Assembly: GCA_900491605.1 (NCBI GenBank)
Contig: UESW01005049.1
Coordinates: 310,001 to 374,000 of the forward strand
Length of the DNA: 64,000 nucleotides
DNA from: Calamus simplicifolius
Lineage: Eukaryota; Streptophyta; Magnoliopsida; Arecales; Arecaceae
Direction: 5' to 3'
Shown: piece after piece, positions 54,488 to 64,000 of the stretch
Position numbering within the stretch: the stretch's first letter is position 1
How the letters are laid out: each line of letters opens with the position of its first letter
The notes under the pieces: model-generated
The model's database searches: none
What the model saw: only the letters and a program-made list of their open reading frames with translations
Told to the model about the DNA's origin: nothing
Made by a program: the position numbers and the translations under genes

Positions 54488-55985
54488 TCAAGAATCTAAG
54501 CGATCACGTGGAGGCTGTGGAGGCTGGAGACTCTGCGATAAGCGGCTAACCATATTCCGCAAATGATGCATCTCATCTCGCATATCTGCAATCTCCTGAT
54601 CCCGGTCTCGCATACGATCCTCGAAATCCTGCTCGACCTCCTGCCGAACCTCCTCTGCAATAGATCTCCAAAGGTCGTCTAAACGCTCGGGAGGAATATC
54701 ACTAGAAACTCGCGAGCTGAAGGCCTGATGGGGAAAATATGTAGAAGCTATAGTGCCCAGACCATAGACCCTGCGGTCTCACGGCTGGGCACCAACAGCC
54801 TCCAAAAACACAGGCCGACTCTCCTCTACTGAGAGTTCGACGGGCGTCTCCCCATTAGTAGAGTCGACCTGCGATGCCTGGGATCGAAGCTCCTCGACTC
54901 GTGTCTTTAAATTATGAAATCAATAATAAATGAGTTAATAAATTTCTTGAAATAAAATTTTAGAAATTAAACAGATACTACATAAATCTAATTTCTTACC
55001 GCAACCTCCCGTGATCGCGTATCGACCCAGGAACCATCCCTCCTGGTGTGCGTCGCCCTGAATAGGCGAAACTCACCAGGATCTCCACCCTCCTACTCAG
55101 ACTATAACAATAAAAAAAATTGATATTAATACAAATATTTGTAAATAACTAAAATAGTAATTAAAATATTTATGTTTTCTTACCATACGCCGTCTGTGCT
55201 CCTGAATCGAAATGGAGCCCAAAGTATGGCGGGAGAGACCCGTGCCAGGACCGCCCTTCTTAGATCGACGGTTCGTGCTGGCTGATGCGGACCTCTTGCG
55301 CCAGCCATCGGACTGCCAGGCCTGTTGCCACTCGTGCCAAATACCCCCTGGCACGTGCGTAGGACGCTGACCAGATGACCTCCAACGATGAAGCATGTCA
55401 GAGTATCGGCATCCCGTCAGAGCCTCCCATGCTGCCCTAATGGCATCATGGCTGGCAGGATCCCACGTAAACTTTTTCTGCATTAAAATAAACAGTTAGT
55501 TTCTGAATTTATTAAGATAAAGAAATTTTATATCAGTGATAAATTGTATTTAATAAGTTTACCTGAAACTCAGAAAAATAAAACTCCCTCGTGGCTGAAG
55601 ATACGTGGCGCCAATCGTAGCCACTGGGATCTGCACGCCTCTGAAATACGGCGCTGATGTGGCTGGATACATGATGCTGCTCAATAAATCTGTTAAAAAA
55701 ATGCATGTTTATAAGTAATTGACTTAAAAACATAAACATATATTTTTAATTAGTATATACTTACAGCCCCTGAGCATCAAGTCGAAGTACGGTGCGGCCG
55801 ATGGTGGAAGAACTCTCGGAGGTATGTGCCGATCGGCTGGATGGTAATACTGTTGGAGAGATCGAAGGCTATGCGACTGCTGGAGATCCGAACTCTCCAT
55901 CTCTGATGCTCATGCGATCTGATGCAGCAGGGCTACGTCCCTGCTCACTCCGTCTGTCGTCGGTAGATCTACCTCTGCCCGTCAT
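54488..55985 (-). pseudogene. CACTA Transposase_24 (Ptta/En-Spm)-like gene, five exons
   Basis: Predicted exons: 55985-55765, 55689-55563, 55477-55184, 55101-55000, 54904-54488. All introns are GT-AG and all junction phases join into one 387-codon frame. Exon 1 begins MTGRGRSTDDRRSEQGRSPA. Exons 2-3 hold the conserved region (VFQRRADPSGYDWRHV, KKFTWDPASHDAIRAAWEAL, CRYSDMLHRWRSSG, KKGGPGTGLSRHTLGSISI). Exon 4 has ATHTRRDGSWVDTRSREV. Exon 5 ends in a coiled coil (MRDEMHHLRNMVSRLSQSL). Three in-frame stops (55869-55871, 55093-55095, 54779-54781) are each one C-to-T step from CAG or CGA. This protein class resembles the DNA-binding accessory product rather than the catalytic transposase. Confidence 0.88.
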
Positions 55986-56039
55986 ACTGAAAATACTAAA
56001 GATTCATACAATTAAATTATGATTAATGATTGACTATGT

Positions 56040-56470
56040 AAAAATGGGGGGAGGGTTTTCCTCACCCCCTATTAAAAAAAAAAATTTTTTTGACTGTGGC
56101 CTAGCCACCGTGGCCAAGCCACTGCCGGCCACGGCAGCGGCCATGGCCGGAGAAGATGGCCACGGCCATGGCCGTGGCCGGAGAAGACAAAATGGGGGGG
56201 GGGTTTCCCCACTCCCCCTATTACCAAAATTTTTTTTCTTACTGTGGCTTGGCCACCGTGGCCAGGCCACTGCCGGCCATGGCAGCGGCCGTGGCCGAAG
56301 AAGACAAAATGGGGGGGGGGGGGGGGGGTTTCCCCACGCCCCTGTTACAAATTTTTTTTTTTTTGACTGTGGCTTGGCCACCGTGGCCAGGCCAGTGCCG
56401 GCCACGGCAGCGGCCGTGGCCGACTTCTTCGGCCGCAGCCACGATCGTGGCCGGAGAAGACATTGCATCG
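56040..56470. repeat. Three GC-rich units of ~145 bp with long G runs
   Basis: Each unit contains AAAATGGGGGG..., an A/T run, GACTGTGGCTTGGCCACCGT, and GCCACGGCAGCGGCCGTGGCC. The third G run (56311-56328) is about 18 bases. The units are rich in palindromic GGCCGTGGCC and TGGCCA. Long ORFs across them have no protein character. It lies inside the CACTA element next to the start of its gene. Confidence 0.85.
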
Positions 56471-57119
56471 CAATATTCATGCGTCGCAATATTATATTTC
56501 TTTTATTTATTATTACTGATAAAAATTATATTTACTAAAATAATTGCGATGCATACATTGCATCGCAATATTTATTTATTTTTTTATTCAAAAATGCATC
56601 GCTACGGCGTCGCAATAATTTTTAATATTTATAAATGATAATATTTATAATTTATGATAATGATTGCAATGCACAAATTGCGTCGCAATAATTTTTTTAT
56701 ACTTTTTTATTACATATATTTATAGAAAAAACATTGCGATGCAACTAATACGTCGCAATATTATATTTCTTTTATTTATTATTACTGATAAAAATTATAT
56801 TTACTAAAAACTATTGCGATGCATTAGTTGCGTCGCAATATTTTTATTATTTTTCTTCGAAAATGCATTGTTAAGGCATCGTAATAATTTTTTAATATTT
56901 ATAAATGATAATATTTATAATTTATGATAATAATTGCGATGCACAAATTGCGTCGCAATAATTTTTTTATACTTTTTCATTACATATATTTATAGAAAAA
57001 ATATTGCGACGCAACTAATGCGTTGCAATATTTGTTTATTTTTTTCTTTGAAAATGCGTCGCTACGACGTCGCAATATTTGTTTAATAATTTTTTTAAAC
57101 TTTTTCATTACTTTTTTTT
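56471..57119. repeat. Internal GCGTCGCAATA subterminal-type repeats
   Basis: Repeats of ATTGCGATGCA...TTGCGTCGCAATA with ~190-bp larger periodicity (two nearly identical blocks around 56500-56700 and 56760-56990). Confidence 0.85.
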
Positions 57120-59255
57120 AAATAATTATAAACGATCCGATGGTTGCGATCGATCCAAGCCATTATCGATACCGATCGGCAACGATCCGACGGTTGCGAT
57201 CGATCCAAGCCATGATCGATCCCGATCGGCGAGGATCCGACGGTTGCGATCGATCCAAGCCATGATCGATCCCGGTCGGCGATGACCTATCTCGAACCGT
57301 CGCGATCGATCGGATCGGCGACGATCCGACGGTTGCGATCGATCCAAGCCATGATCGATCCCGATCGGCGATGATCCGACGGTTGTGATCGATCCAAGCC
57401 ATGATCGATCCCGGTCGGCGAGGACCCGATGGTTGCGATCGATCCAAGCCATGATCGATCCCGGTCAGCGACGATCCGACAGTTGCGATCGATCCAAGCC
57501 GTGATCCAGATCGGCCACGACCGATCTCAAACCATTGCAATCTGTCCGAGATCAACGACGATCCGACGGTTGTGATCGATCGAAGCCATGATCCTGATCG
57601 GCCATGACCGATCTCGGACCGTGGCAATCGGTCTGATCGGAAATGATCCGACGGTTGCGATCGATCCAAGCCCTAATCCCGATCGGCCATGACCGATCCC
57701 GGACCGTTGCAATTGGTCCAAGATCACTGACGATCCGACGGTTGCGATCGATCCAAGCCCTAATCCCGATCAGCCATGACCGATCCCGGACCATTGCGAT
57801 CGGTCCAAGATCGCTGACAATCCGACGGTTGTGATCGATCCAAGCCCTGATCCCGATTAGCCATGATCGATCTCGGACCGTGGCGATCAGTCCGATCAGC
57901 GATGATTCGACGGTTGCGATCGATCCAAGCCCTGATCCCGATCGTCCATGACCGATCTAGGACCGTGGCGATCGGACCGATCGGCGTCGATCCGATGGTT
58001 CCCATCGATCCAAGCCCTGATCGATCTCGGTCGGCGATGAACGATCTCGGACCATCGCGATCGATCCGATCGGCGATGATCCGATGATTGTGATCGATCT
58101 AAGCTCTGATCCCGATCAACCACGACCGATCTCGGACCGTTGCGATCGGTCCGAGATCACTGACGATCCACGGTTGCGATCGATCCAAGCCATGATCCCG
58201 ATCGGCCATGACTGATCTCGGACCGTGGCGATCGGTCCGATCGGTGATGATCCGACGGTTGCGATCAATCCAAGCCCTGATCTCGATCGTCCATGACCTA
58301 TCTCGGACCGTGGCGATCGCACCGATTGGCATTGATCCGACGGTTGCCATCGATCCAAGCCCTGATCGATCTCAGTCGGCGATGAACGATCTCGGACCAT
58401 CCCGATCGATCCGATAGGCGATGATCCGACGGTTGAGATCGATCCAAGCCGTGATCCCGATCGGCCACGACCGATCTCGGACCGTTGTAATCCGTCCGAG
58501 ATCGGCGATGATCCGATGGTTGCGATCGATCGAAGCTGTGATCCCAATCGGCCACGACCGATCTTGGACCATGGCGATCGGTCCGATCGATGATGATCCG
58601 ACGGTTGTAATTGATCCAAGCCCTGATCCTGATCGGCCACGACCGATCCCGAACCGTTTCGATCGGTCTGAGATCACTGACGATCCGACGGTTGTGATCG
58701 ATCCAAGCCCTGCTCCCGATCGGCCAGGACCGATCTTGGACCATGGCGATCGATCCGATCGGCGACGATCCGACGGTTGCGATCGATCCAAGCCCTGATC
58801 CCGATCATCCACGATCGATCTCGGACCATGGCGATCAGTCTGATCGGCGATGATACGACGGTTGCGATCGATCCCAGTCCTGATCCTGATCGGCCATGAC
58901 CGATCTCGGACCACGACGATTGATCCGATCGGCGATGATCCGACGATTGCGATCGATCCAAGTCCTGATTCCGATTGGCCATGACCGATCCCGGACCGTT
59001 GCAATCGGTCCGAGATAGCTGACGATCCGATGGTTACGATCGATCCAAGCCCTGGTCCCGATCGGCCATGACCGATCTCGGACCATGGCGATCTATCCAA
59101 TCGCTGACGATCCGACGGCTGCGATCGATCCAAGCCATGATCCCGATCGGCCACGACCGATCTCGGACCATGGCGATCGGTTCGATCGGCGATGATCCGA
59201 CGGTTGCGATCGATCCAAGCCATGATTCCGATCGACCACGATCAATTTTAGACCG
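57120..59255. repeat. CGATCG-rich minisatellite, about 2.1 kb
   Basis: Tandem units of about 50 and 100 bp, such as GATCCGACGGTTGCGATCGA followed by TCCAAGCCCTGATCCCGATC and GGCCATGACCGATCTCGGAC. The array is dense in GATC, CGATCG and CpG. It creates long open frames on both strands, up to about 280 codons, but these are repeat artefacts. It is flanked on both sides by CACTA subterminal repeats, so it belongs to the element. Confidence 0.92.
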
Positions 59256-59284
59256 ATCGCTATTTAATATAATTAATTTTTTTT

Positions 59285-60097
59285 AAAAACATTGCGACGC
59301 AAAGGGTTGCATCATAATTTTTTAATATGATAATTATATTATATAAAAATTAATTTTATTTATAATAATTACGATGCAACAAGTGTGTCGCTAAATTAAA
59401 AAATAATTTTCCTAATTTTTTGGTTTATTGCGTCGCTAATGCGTCGCTATTTAACATAATTAATTTTTTAAAAACATTGCGATGCACTGTGTTGCGTCGC
59501 AATTATTTTTTCTCATATTTATACTTTATAAAAATTAATTTTATTTAAAATAATTATGATGCAGTTATTGCATCGCTAAATTAAAAAATAATTTTTTTTA
59601 ATTTTTTGGTTTATTACGTCGCTAATATGTCGCTATTTAACATATTTAATTCTTTTAAAAACATTGCGACGCACTAAGTTGCATCGCAATTTTTTTTTCT
59701 AATATTTATATTTTATAAAATTTAATTTTATTTAAATTATTTGCGACGCAATTGGTGCATCGCTAAATTAAAATAATTTTTTTAATTTTCTAATTTATTG
59801 AGTCGCTAATGCGTCGCTATTTAACATATTTAATTCTTTTAAAAACATTGCGACGCACTAAGTTGCATCGCAATATTTTTTTTGATATTTATATTTTATA
59901 AAAATTAATTTAAAATATTGCGACGCATTATTTGCGTCGCTAAATAAAAAAATTAATTTTTTTTATTTTCTAGTTTATTGAGTCGCTAATGTGTCGCTAA
60001 TTGCATCGTAATATTTTGTTGTCACATGGGTGTCGCAAAGTGGTCGCAATTTAGCAACGCATAATTGCGTCGCTAAATTTGTGTCGCTATTTCAGTA
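59285..60097. repeat. Right subterminal repeats
   Basis: Four to five blocks of ~185 bp, each with AAAACATTGCGACGCA and TTATTGCGTCGCTAATGCGT-type motifs; mirror counterpart of the left subterminal region. Confidence 0.9.
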
Positions 60098-60110
60098 TTT
60101 TCTTGTAGTG
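60098..60110 (-). repeat. CACTA right terminal inverted repeat
   Basis: TTTTCTTGTAGTG followed by TTA. Confidence 0.95.
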
Positions 60111-60113
60111 TTA

Positions 60114-60310
60114 TAATATAAAAAGACTATATTTTTAAATAAGATATAGTCTTATATTATCTTATAATATAAAAAGACTACATTTTTAATTAAGACATAG
60201 TCTTATATTATCTTATAATATAAAAATATTATATTTTTAATTAAAACATAGTCTTATATTATCTTATAATATAAAAAAATATATTTTTAATTAAGACGTA
60301 GTTTAATATA
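60114..60310. repeat. Right part of the ~50-bp 'agtcttatattatctta' array
   Basis: About four units of AAAAAGACTAYATTTTTAAT plus TAAGACATAGTCTTATATTA, continuing the array at 53460-53609. Confidence 0.8.
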
Positions 60311-60647
60311 AAACTAAAAATTTATCTTTTTCCTTCTTCTAATTCACTTTTATCGTTATCATAAACGAAACCCTCGATACCCAAAGTCAAATTTCTTTCT
60401 TTTATCAGCAGTTTTGTTCTGGATTAGAATTTCGTTTGCGAAAACTCCAACGGTCACCATGCAGGATTAAGGTTGAGAAGACTTTACCACCATCAGGATT
60501 TTATTTATAAAGACTTTATCACTATGCGGGATTAGGGTTTCGTTTGTTCTCGCTGGTAATTTTTTATTTTTTTATTATTTTTTGTTTTAATTTAAGGATT
60601 GATAGAGGGAGAGGGGAGAGAGAGAGAGAGAGAGAGGGTGAGAGGGC
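60311..60647. other. Untranslated sequence upstream of the PPR-like fragment
   Basis: Contains short near-duplicates (GACTTTACCACCATCAGGAT and GACTTTATCACTATGCGGGA, TTAGGGTTTCGTTTG) and a GAGA run (60610-60640). It could be promoter and 5' leader; no gene is supported. Confidence 0.4.
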
Positions 60648-60916
60648 ATGCCCACCGAGGAGTTCCTTTCCCTCGTCGTCCACTTCCTTGGCCGCCGCCC
60701 ATCGCTGACGTCCTCTCCGAGTTCCGCCGCTTCGTCGGTCCGCTTACCGTCTCAGCCACCATCGACCGCCTCGCTCGTTCCGGCCGCCCGGCCGACGCTG
60801 TCTGCTTTTTCGAGTCCCTCCCTCGTGACCTTGGCCTCCGCCGCGATCGCCCTGGCCTCGCCGCCCTCGTCATCGCCCTCACCGACAACGGCTTCCCAGG
60901 TCACGCCGAGGGTTGA
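60648..60916 (+). pseudogene. PPR-like protein fragment
   Basis: ATG 60648 reads MPTEEFLSLVVHFLGRRP. After a one-base loss near 60700 the neighbouring frame continues ADVLSEFRRFVGPLTVSATI and DRLARSGRPADAVCFFESLP, then GLAALVIALTDNGFPGHAE, to a stop at 60916. The helix-rich pattern and phrases (RLARSGRPADAVCFFESLPR) resemble the N-terminal part of plant pentatricopeptide-repeat proteins, which bind organelle RNA. Only one or two repeat-like units remain, there is a frameshift, and unrelated exons follow at once. It is a fragment. Confidence 0.5.
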
Positions 60917-61163
60917 GGCCATCGGGGAGGCCGCAGAGGGTGCCGTGGAGGACCTCGGCACCGGCAGGGAGGAAAGGGACCGTGTCGGTAGGGCACGATT
61001 CTTATCGGAAGAGAAGTTTTGAAGAGGCATTTGAAAAAGTGATCCCCTTGTCCTCGCCACTCCCAGAGAAGATTACTCTGCCTCTCTTCGTCCACAAAAA
61101 TGGCGGAGATGAAGATGATGAGAACGACAGCCCACGACTTAAGAATCCACACGAGCTCAACAG
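60917..61163 (+). other. Short reading frame between PPR-like and monooxygenase fragments
   Basis: A frame from 60913 to 61167 includes SYRKRSFEEAFEKVIPLSSP and DEDDENDSPRLKNPHELNR. The last part, from the ATGGCGGAGATG at 61099, may be the degraded N-terminus of the monooxygenase that follows. No family is recognised for the rest. Confidence 0.35.
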
Positions 61164-61754
61164 GTAATTGGTGCTGGCGCTGAAGAAAGTTGGAGTGCAG
61201 GCTCTGGTCTTTGAGCGGTCTCACGAGCTCTGCGCCACGGGCGCCGCCCTCGAGCTCTTCAACAACGCCTGGCGTGTCCTTGACGTGCTTAGTGTCGCCT
61301 ATAAGCTCACCTCTATCTATGATGAGTTCAAAACGTACCCCCTCTCTCTTTCTCTCTATATATATTATTTTGTCTCGTTACTCTAATCTTCACTTAATGC
61401 AAGGTTAGACTATTATTGATGTTGGATAAATTCTTGCCTTCGTAGAGGGCGTGTGACGAACCTGGTTATCGGAGCTACGCAGGAAATGTCTATGAAGGAC
61501 AGGTATTTGATGATTTGTTTGTTAACGGCTTTGCCGTGGAGATTGATGATGGAAATGGTTGTTATATGCCAGCGAAGGGAGGGGCGTTAGGGCGGTGCAC
61601 AGGAAGGCCTTGCTGGAGGCACTTGCCGAGGAACTGCCACCTTGTACCATTAGATTCTCTTCAAAGCTAGCTTCCACAAGGAGCGAAGTTAGAGACGATT
61701 CATCTGAAGTCACTGCTCTCTGTTGGGAAGATGGAGTTATCATCAAAGCAAAAG
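61164..61754 (+). pseudogene. FAD-dependent monooxygenase (MO1/zeaxanthin-epoxidase-like), exons 1-3, damaged start
   Basis: Exon 1 (to 61334) reads LALKKVGVQALVFERSHELC, then ATGAALELFNNAWRVLDVLS. Exon 2 is 61446-61502 (GRVTNLVIGATQEMSMKD). Exon 3 is 61573-61754 (GVRAVHRKALLEALAEELPP, then TIRFSSKLAS). Splice sites are GT-AG and the frame crosses both junctions without a stop. The family binds FAD through GxGxxG near the N-terminus and hydroxylates aromatic or related substrates. Here GTAATTGGTGCTGG (VIGAG, 61164-61177) joins directly to GCGCTGAAG; about eight residues (the IAGLTTAL-like helix start) are missing and the frame shifts, so FAD binding is lost. Later exons would lie beyond the gypsy insertion at 61855. 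Probably a pseudogene. Confidence 0.75.
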
Positions 61755-61854
61755 GTACCTGACCACCTGATGCTATAGTTGAATCTAATTTAACACCATG
61801 ATCATGACCATCTCTAATAATTCAGTCCAATCAGTGGACTTCAGACATTACAAC
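61755..61854 (+). other. Intron 3 remnant of the monooxygenase gene
   Basis: Begins GTACCTGACC after exon 3 and is cut at 61854 by a gypsy LTR. The pentamer acaac (61850-61854) would be its target duplication. Confidence 0.5.
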
Positions 61855-63795
61855 TGTAAACCCCGTGGATCGCGTGGGGTCAAATGTAGATCGTAGATCG
61901 CATGGGGAACTTTCCCTCCGTGCGTGATTTCAAGGAAGGCGCCACCCATAAAATCCGGGCAAACACCGCCCTCTGTCCCTTCCCCTCACCATGATAAAAG
62001 GGGAAGGGAGGAGAGGAGGCTCGGCCGTTCATCGCGCAGAGGATGAAGGGGAAAGGGCCGCCGGAGACCCGGGCACCACCCTCGCCCCCCACTGGCACCG
62101 GGGAGGCGTCCGGTGGGGTTCAGCCGGCCTCTCACCGGCCGGCCATGCCACTGCCACAAAAAGGTGGCGGGAGGAAGAAGAAACAGGGGAAGAAAGAGGA
62201 GAAAAGAAGATAGGAAAGAAAGGAAGGAAGGAGGGAAGGCGATTGCCGATGGCGGTCAGCACTGGGCTGATCGTCGGTGGCCGATCTGGAGGTGGCCCTA
62301 GGCCAGCCACTCCTTCCCTAGTTCGGGTGAACCAGGAGAAAGAGAGAGAGAGAAAGAGAAAATAAAAAGAAACAAAGAAGAAAGAGGAGGAACAGAGGGC
62401 TGGGCCCAGGTCCAACCCAGCCTAGTAAGCCCTTTGGGCTGATTTTTCGGGCCCTAAATCGGGCCGAGCCTAATAAAAACAAGATGGGGTTTGGATTAGT
62501 GTTGATCCTAGTTTCTTAGAGTATTTTTATTTTTTCATTTGGGCTTATATATTTGGAGATATTCAACCTCTAAGTTGGCCTCTGGATTAGACTGAAGATA
62601 TTTTGATATGCTGATTTTAAAGATTAAAAATTGAGAAATTGATGCTGTAGGTACCCATGTGCCCAAATAGCTGATTTACACTTTTGGATTTGCGTAAGAA
62701 GGTAAGTCATTTATCACGATTTTTATGAGTAAGCAATTTATCATGATTTTTGTGATTTATTGAAGTATAGAAATTATGGATGCTATACTGATATATATAT
62801 TATTTGAAAATAAAAAAATGGATTTGATATTGAAAGATGTCATTAAGCTTTTGGCAACAATACATGTTATTTTGCAAACGTGACATAAAAATGATATTTT
62901 ATGAATATGCTATTATGTATCATCATGGTCAACTATGATATGACACGATATATTACATGACTCTGGTTAAATGGGATCCATCCTCCATAGGACGAATATA
63001 TGGAGGACACATCCCTGAGTGTACTATGACAGGATACAACATGATATGCTACATGACTCCGGTTAAACGGGACCCACCTTCGACAGGGCGAATATATGGA
63101 GGACACATATTCCTGGGATGTGCTGTGATAGGATATAGCATGATATGTTACATGACTCCGGTTCATCGGGACCCATCTTCACAAGGCGAATATGTGGAGG
63201 ACACACCCGAGGGGTGTTCTATTTACGTGGACATAGTGTATGACCATGGGACATTGGTATAAAATAAAATTTACATGCTATTTACAATGGTACAGTGGTT
63301 TTGATCTGAAATTATATTTTAAAATACTATATGACAATAGCTTCCAAAATTACTTTGAGCATACGATATGCATGTCTTGATAACATGGTAAAATGTATTT
63401 GATATTTGGAATCTTGACATATGTTTTTACATATGAAAATCTAATTTGTTAAAAGCCTGAAATGATTACATTATATTACAGTAGTCTTACTTATTGAGTG
63501 TGAGCTCATTTAAATCTTAATATTTTTCAGAGCCACAGGACTGAAGAAGGGATATACGGTAGTTGGAGCATTTATCAGAATAATTTAGATCCAAAATTTT
63601 ATTGTAACTCTATTGATTTATGTATATGGGCATGAAGCCCAAAACTTATGAGTATGACTTGTATTAGTTATTAACTTTGAATGACATAGAGTATTATCCT
63701 TCGTGGTATAAATTGGATTGCTATAGGATGCCTCACATGCCAAGCATACGTCGGGTTGCCATCCCTGGATCCAATACTGGGTCTGGGGCATGACA
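61855..63795 (+). repeat. 5' LTR of a Ty3/gypsy (Tekay/Del-like) element
   Basis: TGTAAACCCC...GGGGCATGACA, 1941 bp, followed after seven bases by an iMet-type PBS. The LTR includes a GC-rich purine-rich block (61980-62420), three copies of a ~93-bp repeat (62930-63220), and a conserved end GGTTGCCATCCCTGGATCC. Chance ORFs in 61991-62415 are not genes. Lineage is judged from LTR form only, since no coding sequence is in the window. Confidence 0.8.
62930..63220 (+). repeat. Three ~93-bp tandem units in the LTR
   Basis: Each unit has ACATGACTCCGGTTAAACGG, GACCCATC and GGCGAATATATGGAGGACAC. They diverge by roughly 10-15 percent by eye. Confidence 0.85.
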
Positions 63796-63802
63796 GCTTT
63801 TA

Positions 63803-63818
63803 TGGTATCATAGCCAAG
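63803..63818 (+). promoter_or_regulatory. Primer binding site, initiator tRNA-Met type
   Basis: TGGTATCATAGCCAAG, one mismatch to the iMet-tRNA PBS TGGTATCAGAGCC. Confidence 0.85.
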
Positions 63819-63828
63819 TTCTAGATAG

Positions 63829-63988
63829 AAGTGCAGGAGCTAAGTGCCACACAGGGTAAAATGCTATATTGATCGGAGCCATCTCTTGAACATGTGGGAG
63901 AATCCTGCAAGTGCAGGAGCTAAGTATCACACAGGGCAAAGTGCTACATTGATATGAGCCATCTCTTGAGCCTGGAAGGGGCTACCTC
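63829..63988 (+). repeat. 80-bp tandem duplication in the leader
   Basis: AAGTGCAGGAGCTAAGTGCC begins at 63829 and AAGTGCAGGAGCTAAGTATC at 63909; both continue through CACAGGG and GAGCCATCTCTTGA. It follows the PBS. The element's genes lie beyond the window. Confidence 0.85.
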
Positions 63989-64000
63989 TAGAGTCCTACT

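Larger units (their letters stand above)
53610..60110. mobile_element. CACTA (En/Spm) DNA transposon, 6501 bp
   Basis: Terminal inverted repeats CACTACAAGAAAA (53610-53622) and TTTTCTTGTAGTG (60098-60110), with perfect 3-bp target duplication TTA on both sides. Dense subterminal copies of TGCGTCGCTAAT and ATTGCGACGCA occupy 53630-54310, 56460-57080 and 59285-60090 in both orientations, as expected for TNPA-type binding sites. It carries one Transposase_24-type gene but no recognisable TNPD (Transposase_21) catalytic gene, so it is non-autonomous. Confidence 0.95.

Noticed and set aside
56026..56638. ORFs of 151-170 codons on both strands
   Set aside because: GC-rich triplicate block with poly-G; translations are low-complexity and mirror each other on opposite strands.
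57079..59286. Long ORFs, up to 283 codons, on both strands
   Set aside because: They are the six-frame translation of the CGATCG minisatellite; every frame repeats DRSQPSDRR-like phrases.
60592..61224. Minus-strand ORFs opposite the PPR-like and monooxygenase fragments
   Set aside because: The plus strand carries recognisable family motifs and phased splice sites; the minus ORFs are shadows of GC-rich coding sequence.
61991..62415. ORFs of 124 and 128 codons
   Set aside because: Both strands open in a purine-rich GC-rich LTR segment; no domain and inside the LTR boundaries.
1..64000. tRNA, rRNA and other structured RNA genes
   Set aside because: I looked for tRNA arms and box A/B-like sequence around the PBS matches and elsewhere and found only the short PBS complements; no full RNA gene could be supported by reading.

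Overview
The window is repeat-dense nuclear DNA of a flowering plant, probably a monocot (a palm or relative is a guess). It holds nested LTR retrotransposons of both superfamilies, a CACTA DNA transposon with TIR and 3-bp target duplication, and short scraps of intron-containing plant genes. Nothing bacterial is present.

Layout, left to right. (1) 1-2611: 5' part of a Ty3/gypsy element on the minus strand (gag, tRNA-Asp-type PBS, one LTR), inserted into the integrase of the next element. (2) 2612-12326, plus strand: 3' part of a Tat/Retand-type gypsy element, 'copy A' (integrase end, tandem arrays, antisense genes, 3' LTR). (3) 12327-13576: host sequence with a possible terminal exon. (4) 13577-49635: a Ty1/copia element, 'copia-1', whose 5' LTR is cut into three pieces by two younger insertions. 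These are 'copy B' (13693-29129, minus strand, a complete Tat element with both LTRs) and a Sirevirus-type copia element (29230-39751, minus strand, perfect TACAC target duplication, env-like ORF). (5) 49636-53609: host flank with degenerate tandem repeats and a possible first exon. (6) 53610-60110: a 6.5-kb CACTA transposon with a five-exon Transposase_24-like gene and a large CGATCG-rich minisatellite. (7) 60114-61854: a PPR-like fragment and three correctly phased exons of an FAD-dependent monooxygenase gene whose FAD-binding glycine motif is damaged. (8) 61855-64000: 5' LTR and leader of another gypsy element, inserted in that gene's third intron.

The most interesting structure is in the Tat elements. 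Between integrase and 3' LTR, both copies carry three antisense units. Each has a TATA-like box 60-90 bp upstream of an ATG, an ORF, a poly(A)-like signal where one is visible, and a downstream array of short CTCGG...CCGAG palindromes. The largest unit has four exons (a Transposase_28-like N-terminus and a coiled-coil tail) with GT-AG junctions conserved in both copies. Copies A and B face opposite ways and are 1.4 kb apart, so together they form an inverted repeat with arms of about 9.5-9.7 kb. Almost every transposon gene here carries stops or frameshifts, many explicable by C-to-T change, so this looks like old silenced heterochromatin around a few host gene fragments.
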